From: Notospermus geniculatus
Taxonomy: Eukaryota > Nemertea > Pilidiophora > Heteronemertea > Lineidae
DNA: 64,000 bases
Reading direction: 5' to 3'
Assembly: GCA_002633025.1 (NCBI GenBank)
Contig: NMRB01000188.1
Coordinates: forward strand, 105,360 to 169,359
A program made the translations under genes and the position numbers. The stretch's first letter is position 1; every line of letters begins with the position of its first letter. Below, piece after piece: positions 21,801 to 58,250 of the stretch. Under the pieces are notes generated by a model. It did no database searches. It had not been told where the DNA came from and saw only the letters and a list, made by a program, of their open reading frames with translations.

Positions 21801-24652
21801 GGCGTATTAGGCCTATTTGGTATTGGTTGGATTACAGTTTTGACAACAGTCATGGATTTGGTGATTTTCCTTGTAATTCTTTATGATAATCCCACTCTGC
21901 ACGGCTAGTGACTAGTTCATAGGCCTACATGTAATATTGCAATGAAGGAAAGCAAAGCAGGTCCAGTCATGAATTTTGACACTTAGTCACGCACTCCATC
22001 TGGTCAGTTGAAAAATTTGATAAACTGGATCTACCCAGTTGCTGATTCGCAGTGTCACCGGAAATTTTCATGAAAGTAATTTCCAAGTGATATTTTCATT
22101 TCTGATTCAAGAAATTTTCAGGGCAATGACCGCAATGGGTTAAAAATCAATTCGTCACCAATAGCTCCCAGTTAGAATTCTCTGCTTATGTTATAACAAT
22201 CAGCAAGTGGGTGGTGATTTGTCAACAAACTCGTGATGTAGTAGCCGTAGCCTTTTCCCAATAAATCAAATGGATGTTGTACTGGTATCCATTCAGTGTG
22301 ATCTGGTGAGCTGCATTCTCGAACGCTTTTTTTTCAGTTATATACCGTTATGAATATACTATATGAAATAGAATCGGGTTTCTAAGGTGAACATTGCTTC
22401 CTACATGTACCAGATTCGAACCCTCGGACCCTCGCATGAGGCATCAATCGCCAGCACTAAGGGGCAGCACGCCTTAACCACTAGGCCAAATCCCCATCTT
22501 CAAAAAAGATGGTTCAATGGTGTATGAATCTGATGAAAAAGAAGCTGATTGCCAGATGACAGGTCACAAAGATTCTTCAGAGGGCTCTCTCTTTAAGATT
22601 GGGCCTACAGATAAACCCATACAGCTGGCCCTTTTTTGAGCTTTTTTACATACCTTTTTTCTTTTTCTATAAAATTGACCTTGGGAGTGAAAGGGTTAGG
22701 TGAATGTGAAAAGATGCTGTGTTCATTGTTTGATCTTGAGGGCTGCATCAGGAACATAAACAAACCCCACTCACATAAATAACTGATCGACTGTGCTTGC
22801 CATGAAATAATCAATCTAATTGGCTTGGGACTATATGCTGTGTTTGAGAAAGTAATCATGGCCTCCTTTGAGAAAAGTATCATGGTTTGTTTTATGCATG
22901 AAGTCATATGTTGATTTGGAGACGATCATACATACGAAAGACTCAATAATAAGCAATAAGCACACGGAAGGAAAGAACGAGAACTAATTATTAATCAATA
23001 TTTTGTTTTGATATTATCGTTTGTTATTCAACACATACTATACATGTACTAGTATTTAGGCCCGATGATAAAGAAATAGATTAGTACCTATAGGCCTATA
23101 TACTTCTTGAGCATGTCTAAGTCATTGCATCAATTTGCTGTGAAACTTTTCCCGTGCTAAGATCTGTGAAGTGAATTTTTTTATGGAACCCGCCCCTTGA
23201 ATTTTTTATTTTTAAAATATTATCTCAGGAGTGCAAGCGCCCAATTAGGGCATTATAGCTACTCATCAAACAATATTGGACGATATTAATGATATGTAGG
23301 AGGAAACCGGAGACCCCTTGAATTGCCAAGGATGAATCTCCCAGGTGATAAAAGAATAATATAAATCACACAGTATCAGTATAAATCATGCAGGCATTCA
23401 GCATAAAAGATGAATATCTCATTTCATCAGTCATTTCATCCGCCACGGTTAATATTTTATGAAGTGTGCTAAGCAAAGATTATCTGCTTTTTATTGCTTG
23501 ATCGATTTAATTAGGATGACTCATAAGATGCTAAGGAGGAGCAGGTGTTAGTGTCATGCATAAGCACGGGTAGAACCTGTTGATTTTCTGGTGGTGTTCC
23601 TGCAGTTGCCATGATACCCTATAACTTATCATGTGTATTAAAGATATCGAATAATTCAGGCCTAAGTTCCAAAAGGGCATTATTGGCTCGTAAAAGGGTG
23701 TGTTTTTGGTTTCTTCCCACTTCGCCCCTTCCCATTTCGCCCCCTAACAGTAAATCCATTAAATACTGATAGCTAACCCTAACCAATAACCATTAGGGGG
23801 CGAATTGGGAAAGGGCGAAACCGTGTTTTTACGGTAGCTTTAAAGCCAAAGTAGAGTATTATGCAAGTATTTGCAAATTATTTGTCGTGTGTCAACGTTA
23901 GAGTTGTGTGTACTAGAAATCAATGACAATATATTACACTAGAGAGACCAGGAAGTTGGATATAATGGCACACACTCAGTAAACTGAAGACACTGAGAAA
24001 TTATCTCGAGTTGAGTAGCTCTTCTGTCCTGGCTGGTAATGCTTATCTTAGTGTGCACAGGATTTTTGGGCCAAAATGTGGTTGTGTTGGAGCAGAATTG
24101 CAAGTCAGAGGAGCTGAAGGGGATCAAATCGGCACCCGCATGTCCCAAACCAAAATAAAAGGCTATTTAGCACCCTTTTGTAGGTGTCCCAAAAAGAGAA
24201 TTAGCATCTTTTATGCTAAGTAATAACACTTTTGGTGGTGTTATCACACCTAGCAATGGTATTTCTGCATGTGATTACCCCAGTGTAGTCTAGTCGAGGA
24301 AAAGAATTGACTGATGAGCCTCCCCGTGCTGAAAGGTTTGTGGAGAGACTGGGGCCAATCTGCCAAGAAGCGCTTTGAGTAGTGAAAAAGCGCTGTCATT
24401 AAAAGCATGAGGTGTAAAGCGCTGACACAAACCAGCGCAACATTCTGTTCGAATCATTAATCATAAAAAACCGGCAAATTTTCGCCAATTTGCTCGTATT
24501 TTGGGTTGGGTCCAGGCTTAGTAAACTTTACCTGTTGAGAATGAAGATGCGCCTAGGGCTGATGAAGCTAGGCCCCCAAGCACCAATATAATAGTTACTA
24601 TCGTCCTCGAATTCATACTGAAATCGTCTGCACTTTTGACAGCAGTCGCCAT
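469..24652 (-). CDS. KIAA1549-like giant transmembrane mucin (whole gene, 18 exons)
   Basis: Coding exons in order: 24652-24532, 19427-16317, 16102-11231, 11084-10798, 10557-10389, 9127-8913, 7822-7704, 7441-7356, 7139-7063, 6976-6813, 6316-6106, 5836-5757, 5481-5308, 4877-4812, 4519-4455, 4246-4116, 3268-3233, 894-469. All junctions are GT-AG with matching phase, and the total of 10,410 nt is 3,469 codons plus a stop. Order of parts: signal peptide, about 2,660 Ser-rich repeat residues, a juxtamembrane domain (about 2702-2853), a transmembrane helix (about 2869-2894) and a basic, Pro-rich cytoplasmic tail of about 570 residues. Tail motifs such as IEHWRNKMRLRQRA and RKRMSKLLGNAFTLV, and the WIIGAVLGPLAG membrane entry, resemble the KIAA1549/KIAA1549L (DUF3827) family as I remember it. 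The vertebrate proteins are poorly understood membrane proteins, so only a heavily O-glycosylated cell-surface role is inferred. The exon structure is secure; the family name is likely. Confidence 0.8.
1002..1056. repeat. Perfect 55-bp palindrome
   Basis: Two 27-bp arms are exact reverse complements around a single central base at 1029. The left arm begins TTAATGGACTATAAAGGTCC. It lies in the last intron of the KIAA1549-like gene, about 110 bp from the exon 18 acceptor. A transcript would fold into a very stable hairpin. Confidence 0.9.
1976..2235. repeat. Minisatellite, about 28-31 bp unit
   Basis: Nine or so copies of a unit like CCACTGGTTACCAAATGTTC with CAACAGTAACA between them. The last copies are nearly identical at 28 bp; earlier ones are longer and degenerate, and related sequence reaches back to about 1850. 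Confidence 0.85.
2370..2420 (-). CDS. Candidate 51-nt cassette exon of the KIAA1549-like gene
   Basis: Acceptor CGTTATTACTATTAG and a strong donor CACAAG/GTAAGA enclose 51 bases that are open in the required phase 0 to 0 (LLSYPLNKSNLWRVAHK). It sits between exons 17 and 18. The core model does not need it. Confidence 0.3.
3082..3119. repeat. (AAAT)n tract in a short inverted repeat
   Basis: CATCATAAATAAAT and ATTTATTTATGATG flank a short AAAT array, so the tract can fold back on itself. Confidence 0.7.
3233..3268 (-). CDS. KIAA1549-like exon 17 (36-nt microexon)
   Basis: Acceptor GCCTTTTAACAG, donor GATGAG/GTGAGA; phase 0 to 0. Encodes only DVYKPKLRHYDE. It is symmetric, so it could be skipped in frame. 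Small exons like this are often regulated in nervous tissue, but nothing in the sequence shows that here. Confidence 0.55.
4116..4246 (-). CDS. KIAA1549-like exon 16 (cytoplasmic tail)
   Basis: Acceptor GTTCTTTTCAG, donor CAACAG/GTAAAG; phase 1 to 0. Encodes GQSKTHLPMLIDKGAAM, a Gly/Ser/Pro linker and a helix YKTSDEIARIEPVLQQQ. Confidence 0.7.
4455..4519 (-). CDS. KIAA1549-like exon 15 (cytoplasmic tail)
   Basis: Acceptor GCTTTCTCAG, donor CACAAG/GTAAGT; phase 2 to 1. Encodes VKDSDEGVMPVTALVKPSPS. The frame is fixed by its neighbours. Confidence 0.65.
4812..4877 (-). CDS. KIAA1549-like exon 14 (66-nt symmetric exon)
   Basis: Acceptor TTTTGCATATCCTACCAG, donor GATAG/GTGAGT; phase 2 to 2. Encodes LLDKVAGEKLRSRYKRFDD, a second copy of the basic/LL motif style of exon 12. 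Its symmetric phase means the transcript stays in frame with or without it, so it is a possible cassette exon. Confidence 0.65.
5308..5481 (-). CDS. KIAA1549-like exon 13 (Pro-rich and coiled segment)
   Basis: Acceptor TTTTTTCTTTAAACAG, donor GAGAG/GTAGAT, which is weaker than the others; phase 2 to 2. Encodes a disordered part with PAPAPLPPPHG, then a basic helix (LTKRKRLLQARLEAQMARE). It can join exon 14 or skip to exon 15 in frame. Confidence 0.7.
5757..5836 (-). CDS. KIAA1549-like exon 12: RKRMSKLLGNAF motif
   Basis: Acceptor CGCTCTTTTCAG, donor CCTCG/GTAAGT; phase 0 to 2. Encodes SDSETLTDTRKRMSKLLG and NAFTLVPP. This amphipathic helix resembles the repeated R-x-R-M-x-x-L-L-x-x-A-F motif that I recall from vertebrate KIAA1549 tails. 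Confidence 0.75.
6106..6316 (-). CDS. KIAA1549-like exon 11 (cytoplasmic tail)
   Basis: Acceptor CATCCAAACAG, donor AAGTCT/GTAAGT; phase 2 to 0. Encodes a basic-acidic helix (SKHFRKELDQLFDDGMVG), then KKNYDIEAHLPERTTEQAS and a Pro-rich end with TPALLRTPKS. Two TP sites near the end are possible proline-directed kinase targets. Confidence 0.75.
6537..6772 (+). promoter_or_regulatory. Cluster of AGGTCA half-sites in an intron
   Basis: At least six (A)AGGTCA nuclear-receptor half-sites lie in one intron, including TTCAAGGTCA and CACAAGGTCAAGG, which match the extended monomer site bound by SF-1/ERR-type receptors. A tRNA-like piece sits among them, so the cluster may be repeat-derived rather than a functional enhancer. 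Confidence 0.3.
6575..6670 (+). mobile_element. tRNA-like SINE fragment
   Basis: Contains a B-box-like GGTTCGATCCCCGG after GGGAGATCTC. The A box is poor. It looks like the head of a degraded tRNA-derived SINE in the intron between exons 10 and 11 of the KIAA1549-like gene. Confidence 0.4.
6813..6976 (-). CDS. KIAA1549-like exon 10: conserved basic helix
   Basis: Acceptor TTTGTTTTTTTTAG, donor AGACG/GTAAGA; phase 0 to 2. Encodes a charged helix (QQKSQIEHWRNKMRLRQR), an acidic-hydrophobic link (DIADVIGDDNYIPPPP) and a basic end (GKGKGHRR). The IEHWRNKMRLR motif is one of the strongest matches to the KIAA1549 family tail. The proline run could bind SH3 or WW domains. Confidence 0.75.
7063..7139 (-). 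CDS. KIAA1549-like exon 9 (cytoplasmic tail)
   Basis: Acceptor CTTTTACTTTCAG, donor TTTGGG/GTGAGT; phase 1 to 0. Encodes DEKPGALPAVLQSWLVTG and a basic end. The frame is set by both neighbours. Confidence 0.65.
7356..7441 (-). CDS. KIAA1549-like exon 8 (cytoplasmic tail)
   Basis: Acceptor CTCTCCCTCAG, donor CAACAAG/GTAAGC; phase 2 to 1. Encodes an acidic, Ser-containing stretch (MDTTSDSMHYSDEDVV) followed by a His/Pro segment. The SDSMHYSDED run looks like a casein kinase 2 type phosphorylation cluster. Confidence 0.7.
7704..7822 (-). CDS. KIAA1549-like exon 7 (cytoplasmic tail)
   Basis: Acceptor CCACTTTCAG, donor CCAAC/GTAAGT; phase 0 to 2. Encodes LEKSTNKLGVVDMNGSGPK and a region with PLPMPSKPT. 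No catalytic motif is visible; this is a flexible cytosolic segment. Confidence 0.7.
8395..8462 (-). mobile_element. tRNA-like SINE fragment
   Basis: On the minus strand, GGTGGTGGAGGGGTGGAGTG is followed by a B box (CAGGTTCGATTCC). The arrangement fits the 3' half of a tRNA-derived SINE. No intact tRNA cloverleaf is visible. Confidence 0.4.
8913..9127 (-). CDS. KIAA1549-like exon 6: transmembrane exon
   Basis: Acceptor ATGATCTTTGCCAG, donor CACTTG/GTAAGT; phase 1 to 0. It encodes a short Thr/Pro stalk, an acidic EEDKK anchor, a helix of about 26 residues from LWIIGAVLG to LWLILFIYF, and a cytosolic stop-transfer with a Cys pair (KCCRKAEQKR). The Gly-Pro inside the helix and the LWIIGAVLGPLAG entry are family-like. 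This fixes the topology: N-terminus outside, C-terminus in the cytoplasm. Confidence 0.85.
10031..10042 (-). CDS. Candidate 12-nt microexon of the KIAA1549-like gene
   Basis: Twelve bases sit between an acceptor (GTCTCAATTTTTCAG) and a strong donor (GTG/GTAAGAA) in the intron between exons 5 and 6. The length is a multiple of three and the frame stays open: inclusion changes ...VAS-INSTTP to ...VAS-KYTSVNSTTP just outside the membrane. It was found by splice-site reading only and is not part of the 3,469-residue model. Confidence 0.45.
10389..10557 (-). CDS. KIAA1549-like exon 5: juxtamembrane domain, second half
   Basis: Acceptor TTTCTCCCTCCAG, donor ATCAA/GTAAGT; phase 0 to phase 1. It continues the strand from exon 4 (IINITRPNGGSLVDMVYYAV), then a turn (YDGNTL) and a helix-like end (SDQELAIALGYYIADVAS). 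This strand-strand-helix pattern is what I expect of the conserved extracellular domain next to the membrane in this family. One N-glycosylation sequon (NIT) is visible. Confidence 0.75.
10798..11084 (-). CDS. KIAA1549-like exon 4: juxtamembrane domain, first half, with polybasic sites
   Basis: Acceptor CATAACCATTTCAG, donor TTCAG/GTAGAG; starts in phase 1 and ends in phase 0. It begins with a likely helix (FKFEMEDKLAKTLWEC), then a basic segment ending FRRKR (codons 10947-10936), an acidic Tyr/Asp/Ser stretch, and a second basic site SRKKR (10839-10828) before a strand-like YNGYTVQ. The helix-loop-strand order recalls a SEA-like fold, which is a guess. Both basic sites match the furin R-X-K/R-R consensus. 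Confidence 0.75.
11231..16102 (-). CDS. KIAA1549-like exon 3: 1,624-codon Ser-rich repeat exon
   Basis: A 4,872-nt exon without a stop, with acceptor GGTCTTCTTTTCAG and donor ACCC/GTAAGT, phase 1 on both sides. It holds a degenerate array of about 37 residues alternating SSAPVSSSSAVSSSG, MSSSLESS and SSSMESSMSM blocks. Met, Glu and the APV motif recur at fixed places, unlike the Gly-Leu-Leu-Pro/Phe pattern of exon 2. The last 60 residues turn Thr/Ala-rich and finish with a Cys pair (QCCWIVT) just before the juxtamembrane domain. It probably forms an extended, glycosylated stalk. Confidence 0.85.
11450..16090 (-). repeat. Coding tandem repeat, about 111-bp unit
   Basis: Degenerate array within exon 3, period near 37 codons, judged from successive SAPVSSSSAV blocks. 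Codon choice (TCA/AGT/TCC for Ser) leaves the opposite strand largely free of stops, which creates long antisense reading frames. Confidence 0.75.
16317..19427 (-). CDS. KIAA1549-like exon 2: 1,037-codon Ser-rich repeat exon
   Basis: A 3,111-nt exon open from end to end, with acceptor TCTCATTTCAG and donor TCAG/GTAAGT, phase 1 on both sides. After a less regular N-terminal part of about 220 residues it becomes a degenerate tandem array of about 14 residues, typically SSSGLLPSSSSFEF. It is very rich in Ser and so a likely mucin-type O-glycosylation platform. Being symmetric, it could be skipped without a frameshift. The repeat differs from that of exon 3. Confidence 0.85.
16500..18900 (-). repeat. 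Coding tandem repeat, about 42-bp unit
   Basis: Degenerate array within exon 2, period near 14 codons. The plus strand shows repeated GAACTTGATGGTAGCAATCC and CCACTGGAACTAAATTCAAA blocks. Copies differ at many sites but keep the Gly-Leu-Leu-Pro and Phe landmarks. Confidence 0.8.
20326..20463. mobile_element. Short inverted-repeat element (MITE-like)
   Basis: Arms of about 30 bp (left TTTAGAAATCAAACGATAAA, right its complement) enclose about 75 bp. The arms differ at a few positions. No coding capacity. Confidence 0.65.
22350..22516 (-). mobile_element. tRNA-derived SINE, copy 1
   Basis: On the minus strand GGGGATTTGGCCTAGTGG provides an A box and GGGTTCGAATC a B box. The unit continues into a tail shared with the copy at 53980-54136, including GAAGCAATGTTCACC-like sequence. 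Two copies sharing about 160 bp define a repeat family. Confidence 0.7.
23718..23822. repeat. Foldback with 30-bp arms
   Basis: Left arm CTTCGCCCCTTCCCATTTCG...CCCCTAA and right arm TTAGGGGGCGAATTGGG...CGAAACC are near reverse complements, separated by about 45 bp containing CTAACCCTAACC. Confidence 0.7.
24532..24652 (-). CDS. KIAA1549-like exon 1: signal peptide
   Basis: Encodes 40 residues plus one base (phase 1). The ATG at 24652 has A at -3 and G at +4, and an in-frame TGA lies upstream. A second in-frame Met is residue 13. The stretch TIVTIILVLGGLASSALG is a typical signal-peptide core with a small-residue end suited to signal peptidase. The donor is ACAG/GTAAAG. The next exon is 5.1 kb away and restores the frame exactly with a G+AT aspartate codon. 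Confidence 0.75.
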
Positions 24653-25064
24653 TATGACACTTAGTCCGTTGCCAGCGAAAACTGGATTTTCAACACACTT
24701 CCGTCAATGAAACCTCGCTTAATCCTCAGATATCGGACGTATCCATCATGTCCCCATTTTCCCGCATTTATTTCAGTGTGTCACCGCGAAATCGGGAGAT
24801 GAGGTGGGACAGCTACTCTCGTCGCTACGCTGCCGGCCTGACACTGACCGTTAGCCTCGTTCTCAAATCGGCGGAAAAACGTGGTGGCGGGTGAGTGCAC
24901 GCTCGAAACAGGCAGCGACCAGCCTGATGACAGGTTAGTGGTCTCCCGTGGTTTTTCAAACCCTTTGTTTTTGCGCCTATTCTGCGTTAAATACGGGTGC
25001 GTGTTTACTCAGGTTGGACTCTCCTCTACATGCTCTAGTAGGTCTAGAAGTTCGCGCCCTCTGA

Positions 25065-25072
25065 TGACGTCA
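25065..25072. promoter_or_regulatory. CRE-like palindrome TGACGTCA
   Basis: A perfect 8-bp CREB/ATF consensus about 415 bp upstream of the KIAA1549-like start codon. One site may be chance. Confidence 0.3.
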
Positions 25073-25497
25073 AGAGGTCTTGGCGGGAAACCATCGGGAC
25101 AAAACGGGCGTATCCGGCGCAAGTTACGTAAGCGGCTCATTTTTCGGGTGAATCTTTTCAGCACTATACTTACTCCAGCCCACATCACGGTACCGGTGTA
25201 GCAGAGCTTAATACCCCTGACATACGATGAACCCCCCAAAATACATTTTTATCACTCAATGTATTTTGTATGATTGAGCAATGATCTATCTACCTAATCT
25301 TGCCACCCAAACCTTTGAGACTGTGATAGTGCGGAGGCATTAAATTCTATTTTACACCACTCTGAATCTTACAGACGCAGGACTTCCAATTATCAGTTTG
25401 GCACCTTCAATCTCACACCCCTCCCACATGGTGGTGCCATCTGGCAGTAGGCAAGCGAACTGATCGCTCTGTCGCAATATGAGTTGTTAAGGAGTTT

Positions 25498-25758
25498 ACC
25501 AATAGGTGTCACTACGGCCCAATTCAATGCACACAGCTGGCCCCCCTTATTGATTGAGCACCAATCAACTGACAAGACCTTTCTTTTGTATTGGTCCGCT
25601 AGAACTTTGCTGCCATCTTTTGGCGATACGCGAGGCTGACTAGCTGCACTTTTATTGCAAGGAGATGGCAGCAAATTTCTGGCACACCAACACAAAAGAT
25701 TCTCTCGACTGCATGGGTCATCTCGGCATCGAATTGGATCATAGTGACACCTATTGGT
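25498..25758. mobile_element. Inverted-repeat element, 33-bp arms
   Basis: ACCAATAGGTGTCACTA at the left matches TAGTGACACCTATTGGT at the right, and the arms extend inward to 33 bp with a few mismatches. Total length 261 bp; no open frame of note. Non-autonomous DNA element or foldback. Confidence 0.65.
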
Positions 25759-26066
25759 GAACTGACTAACAGCCCATGCTGTCAGGTCGCACCAACTTCA
25801 ATTTGGAACTGAACTTGGGTATTCCAGGGACATAACTAGCTTTGGGGGGGCTTAATGCAACTGCACTTGCAAGCTACTTTGGTCCTGAATAGAGGCATCC
25901 ACCTGGAAAAGGTGTCCGTAAAGGGTGGGTCTACAGTATCGGTAGTTGGAATTCCTATAAGAGCAGCCAGGTTCCATGAACTACCCTTGCACTTCGCCGT
26001 TATCATGCAAGACCAGGAGTGGTGTCATAAGACGGGAAAGAATAAGATATGGATTCAAGTCATTAT

Positions 26067-26072
26067 TTTATT
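26067..26072 (-). promoter_or_regulatory. Candidate poly(A) signal of RPL15
   Basis: AATAAA on the minus strand, about 98 nt after the stop codon; a sensible 3' UTR length for a ribosomal protein mRNA. Confidence 0.5.
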
Positions 26073-26169
26073 TGACTTTCTTGTGACATTTCACACTCCA
26101 ACTTAGGCTGGTACAGTGAATTTCACAAAAATAATTTTGAAAAAGCTTTAAATCCACTTAAGGTGGCAC

Positions 26170-26475
26170 TTAACGCTTCCTGCGCATCTGTTGGAAGTTA
26201 TTCCTCCTCCAGGCAGCCCTGCGTGAACCACCCTTGGTGCTGTTGAACTTGTGTCCTTTTCCAAGACCACGTGATTTGCGGCCAGCGGAAGTGAGGCCCC
26301 GCATCTCCCTGTGTTTGGCCTTTGATGTACAGATCCATTGCAGGTCTGGGCAGCGCCTGATAGCCTTATGGAAGGGATCAACCATGATGATCTCATAATA
26401 CTTGTAGGTTGAATCTTGGGCCACCCAATAGGAGTTCATGACGCGGAGTGATCCACATTTGCGGCCAACACGTTC
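26170..26475 (-). CDS. RPL15: RPL15 coding exon 3 and stop
   Basis: Acceptor TTTTCAG/GAACGTG, 101 codons and TAA at 26172-26170. Encodes the conserved [16 protein letters not shown] and the basic C-terminus. Confidence 0.95.
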   Translation of the reverse strand, partial: ERVGRKCGSLRVMNSYWVAQDSTYKYYEIIMVDPFHKAIRRCPDLQWICTSKAKHREMRGLTSAGRKSRGLGKGHKFNSTKGGSRRAAWRRNNFQQMRRKR

Positions 26476-27003
26476 CTGAAAATATGAGATATGGACAATC
26501 ATAGTACCCGGTACAAATGAATAGCAAGAAGTGGGAATTTCAAAATGAACATCGTTATGAGACTAGCATACTGAAATGACGAACAAGTTTATTTCTTACC
26601 TCAGCAACAGACTGGTGTGACCTGTTGAACTTGAGCTGGTTGACTCCTTGGTGGACTGGTTTACCGAAGACGGCACCTTTAGCCACTGGGCGCTTGCGAC
26701 CACCACGGCGCACACGGATACGGTAGATGCAGAAACCTGAAATTCAAACAGAACAACATGATTGGAGCATATGGTTTATGACTGAAGAGGGAACACGGTT
26801 TTAATCTCACAAATGAGACCAATTCACTGACCTTGTTTAGCTCTGTATCCAAGTCGCCTTGCCTTGTCTGGCCTGGTTGGACGAGACACCCTGTGGATGG
26901 TAGACAACTGACGGTAATGCCAGGATCTGACACGCAGGAGGAAACGCAGAACGTCACTCTGCTTCTTTCGGTACAGTTCTTGCATATATTTGTATGCCCC
27001 CAT
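26170..27003 (-). CDS. RPL15: Ribosomal protein eL15 (three coding exons)
   Basis: Coding exons 27003-26832, 26736-26600 and 26475-26170 join with phases 1 and 0 to 615 nt, giving 204 aa, the usual length of eukaryotic eL15. The protein is a component of the 60S ribosomal subunit. It starts [20 protein letters not shown], carries [14 protein letters not shown], then [20 protein letters not shown] and [10 protein letters not shown], all hallmark eL15 segments, and ends in a basic QQMRRKR. Introns are short (95 and 124 nt). A non-coding exon with a pyrimidine-rich 5' end lies upstream. A polyadenylation signal candidate AATAAA is at 26072-26067. I looked for box C/D snoRNAs in the introns and found none I trust. 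Confidence 0.96.
26600..26736 (-). CDS. RPL15: RPL15 coding exon 2
   Basis: Acceptor GAATTTCAG, donor GCTGAG/GTAAGA. Encodes [20 protein letters not shown] to NRSHQSVAE. Confidence 0.93.
26832..27003 (-). CDS. RPL15: RPL15 coding exon 1
   Basis: ATG at 27003-27001, 57 codons plus one base, donor AAACAAG/GTCAGT. Preceded by acceptor TTTCTCTCTTCCAG, so the start codon lies in the second transcript exon, 18 nt after the splice. Confidence 0.93.
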
Positions 27004-27595
27004 GATGAATTCTTCTTCTGGGACCTGGAAGAGAGAAAAAAGTCAAGATATGCAAAAAGATAAATGTGTGCACAACCACAAGAGAAAAGGCAACCCGCCG
27101 CGACCACCACTCCAGATCTACGGGTACGTCAGTCGTCAGTCCGCGTCTCCGGACTCCAACGACGATGCGATCGCCGATGATGTGATGACGGTCTCATCTC
27201 GCATTCTTGGTCGGGTCAGGACATCTACTATCTTCAGTGAACTGATCTGATGACAATTCACAACTCATCACAATCCGCAAAAGAAATCCCACATTAACCT
27301 TCATGTTCATGCAGGCCCAGCCCGGAACACATTAGGCAAATACATTGTTTGCACGTCATCATCCACTGTCAAAGCACACACGTAGCATAGGCCAATGTAC
27401 ATGCATGTCTGTATTGAAGCCATCATCAAGAAGGCAAGTTCAACACGGCATTTCTCACGAAATATCAATTTTAACAGAAAAATACATAAAAAAATACAAT
27501 GAATACTATATTTAATCAATTATTGAGAAAATAGAATGAATGGATGCTCAGCACTTTGCGAGATATAGGGGGATTAAATCGCATCAATTCCTCAC

Positions 27596-27634
27596 CCGGC
27601 TAAATTTCTGGCCGTCGACGCGTGAGAGGAAGAG
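27596..27634 (-). other. Predicted RPL15 non-coding first exon with 5'TOP start
   Basis: Minus strand: CTCTTCCTCTCACGCG begins with the pyrimidine run typical of 5'TOP mRNAs, and 39 nt later comes a donor CCGG/GTGAGG. Ribosomal protein mRNAs normally start with such a tract, which couples their translation to mTOR signalling. The start site is inferred, not measured. Confidence 0.55.
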
Positions 27635-28014
27635 CGATTTACGACGTCCGGCTGAAGTAAAACGCAAAATATTGGCAAAAATGAATATCAAAGAAACCGG
27701 AAATTGATAAACTGGATCTTTAAAAACCTGGTAATTTGAAAATATTTCAAAACTTGTAACTTAGGCCGTATTCATAATGTCGTAAACGGATTTACTCTCC
27801 GCTCCTGATGATTTTCAGTAGTGCCCGATTTCTGTACTAAAAGCACACTGTACAAGTGAACTTCGTGATGGAGAATAGGCCCAAACCACGTTCCACCACC
27901 GTGTGCTAGGAGGCGCCAGTTTCGATTGACAATTTCATTCCGATTTCATAAGTTTTAGTCGTCTTTTTTCAACATACAACGCTTCACTTACTCCTGAAAT
28001 CACAGAGAACAAAC
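27635..28014. promoter_or_regulatory. Putative divergent promoter between RPL15 and the dihydropyrimidinase/CRMP gene
   Basis: About 380 bp separate the predicted RPL15 start (minus) from the candidate first coding exon at 28015 (plus). No clear TATA box is seen on either side. The spacing is typical of a shared bidirectional promoter. Confidence 0.35.
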
Positions 28015-57072
<29,058 letters not shown>

Positions 57073-58250
57073 GACAGCGAAAGGAGATTCACGTCTGCTT
57101 TCATTGTAATTAAATGAACTTTGTTTTGTCAATGTATCCCTCTTTGACGATTTGAATGTCGGGCTGAGGGCAATATTTTCTCTAAATGTGACAATTGAGC
57201 AAAGTTAAATGAGTCTGTGGCCGAGTGTGGGTAAAGGGTTTTATGAATATAAAAGGGACTGTGGGTTCTCCAGCTATCTTTAGGAAACTTGGGGAGAAAG
57301 ATGCAATACATCGTTGGGGGTTTTAAAGCCTGTTTCAGTGGGGTCAGTGTTTCAGTAGAATCATACAGTACATGTAGTTGGCTATGGGGTTGTAGGACAT
57401 ATTTATATCCCACCATGAGAAATTTAGAAGGAGGTGACCTCCTAGAATTAGGCTTTTATGGGAAATCTATTTTTGTTTTCGTATTCCTCTGATCATGTGA
57501 TCTGAGTTGCCAAGCAACCCATTTGTTATGCCATCATGGTGGTGTCACAGCAGTCAAGCTTCAAATTGTCTTTGGAGTAGGACAAAATGTGTCACATACA
57601 TTGCATAGATTCTCAAAATTGGCTTTCTGTTCTTTACCAACCATTTGTAGGGAATTAATCATGTACGTTTACTACCTGGACTTGACTGCTGTTCAGGGTA
57701 TGACCTTGACCCAAGTCCTACATGACCTTCAGTTCCTACATGACCTTGACCGTAGTCTGCTTCGTAATTACTTTGTGCTTCTGTCTTCATATTTTTCTCC
57801 TATTTTAGGTTTTAATTTTTCATCTGTTTTGTTGTTGTAGTGTCTCAAGTTGCAATGTTTATAGTGTGTAACGATACTAACACCCATACTTTCTAGTTTT
57901 AGAACGTCTATTTTTGCAAATATCCATATTCATGCTCATCACTTGTCTGATCTGTTGATTTGAACACTGGTATTCTATGTGAATGAAACCCACAAAGGCA
58001 GCCCCTGACTGCACACTTCGGAGTTGTACGATATGTGCTTTCCTGGTGTCCGTAGTGAAATCTACTTGAATTTTTTTAATGAACTGCACTGTCATGTGTC
58101 ACCTTCAGTGGGTTTAGAGCTTTGTCTGGGTGGAGCAGATGGTGACACCTAGTAGCAGTAGTGATGAACTAGTCTGTGCCACAAAGTGAGATGTCTCGCG
58201 AGTAACAAAATACAAGTGTCCTCTGAACAATAAATGTCTATAGTTTATTG
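57073..58250 (+). other. Predicted 3' UTR of the dihydropyrimidinase/CRMP gene
   Basis: About 1.2 kb without a supported exon. AATAAA at 58229-58234 is followed within 40 bp by a GT-rich stretch (GTGGGTGTTCTTTGTTGTGG), a good poly(A) arrangement. ATGACCTTGACC repeats lie at about 57700-57750. Confidence 0.5.
58229..58234 (+). promoter_or_regulatory. Candidate poly(A) signal AATAAA
   Basis: Canonical hexamer with a GU-rich downstream element starting about 15 bp later, 1.16 kb after the stop codon. Confidence 0.5.

Larger units (their letters stand above)
19428..24531. other. Intron 1 of the KIAA1549-like gene
   Basis: A 5.1-kb intron with no convincing coding exon. It contains an inverted-repeat element (20326-20463), a tRNA-derived SINE (22350-22516), a foldback (23718-23822) and many AGGCCTA palindromes. 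Reading frames here are short and lack splice context. Confidence 0.6.
24653..26066. other. Region between the KIAA1549-like 5' end and the RPL15 3' end
   Basis: No supported gene. It should hold the 5' UTR and promoter of the KIAA1549-like gene (minus strand). A perfect CRE-type palindrome TGACGTCA is at 25065-25072. A 33-bp-armed inverted repeat occupies 25498-25758. Reading frames are short and unsupported. Confidence 0.5.

Noticed and set aside
22400-22500. tRNA gene
   Set aside because: A and B boxes are present but the cloverleaf and acceptor stem are not, and a second copy at 53980 shares non-tRNA sequence; this is a SINE.
27180-27280. Possible box C/D snoRNA in the first RPL15 intron
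   Set aside because: GTGATGA and CTGA are present on both strands because of TGATGA/TCATCA repeats, but no terminal stem forms and spacing is poor.
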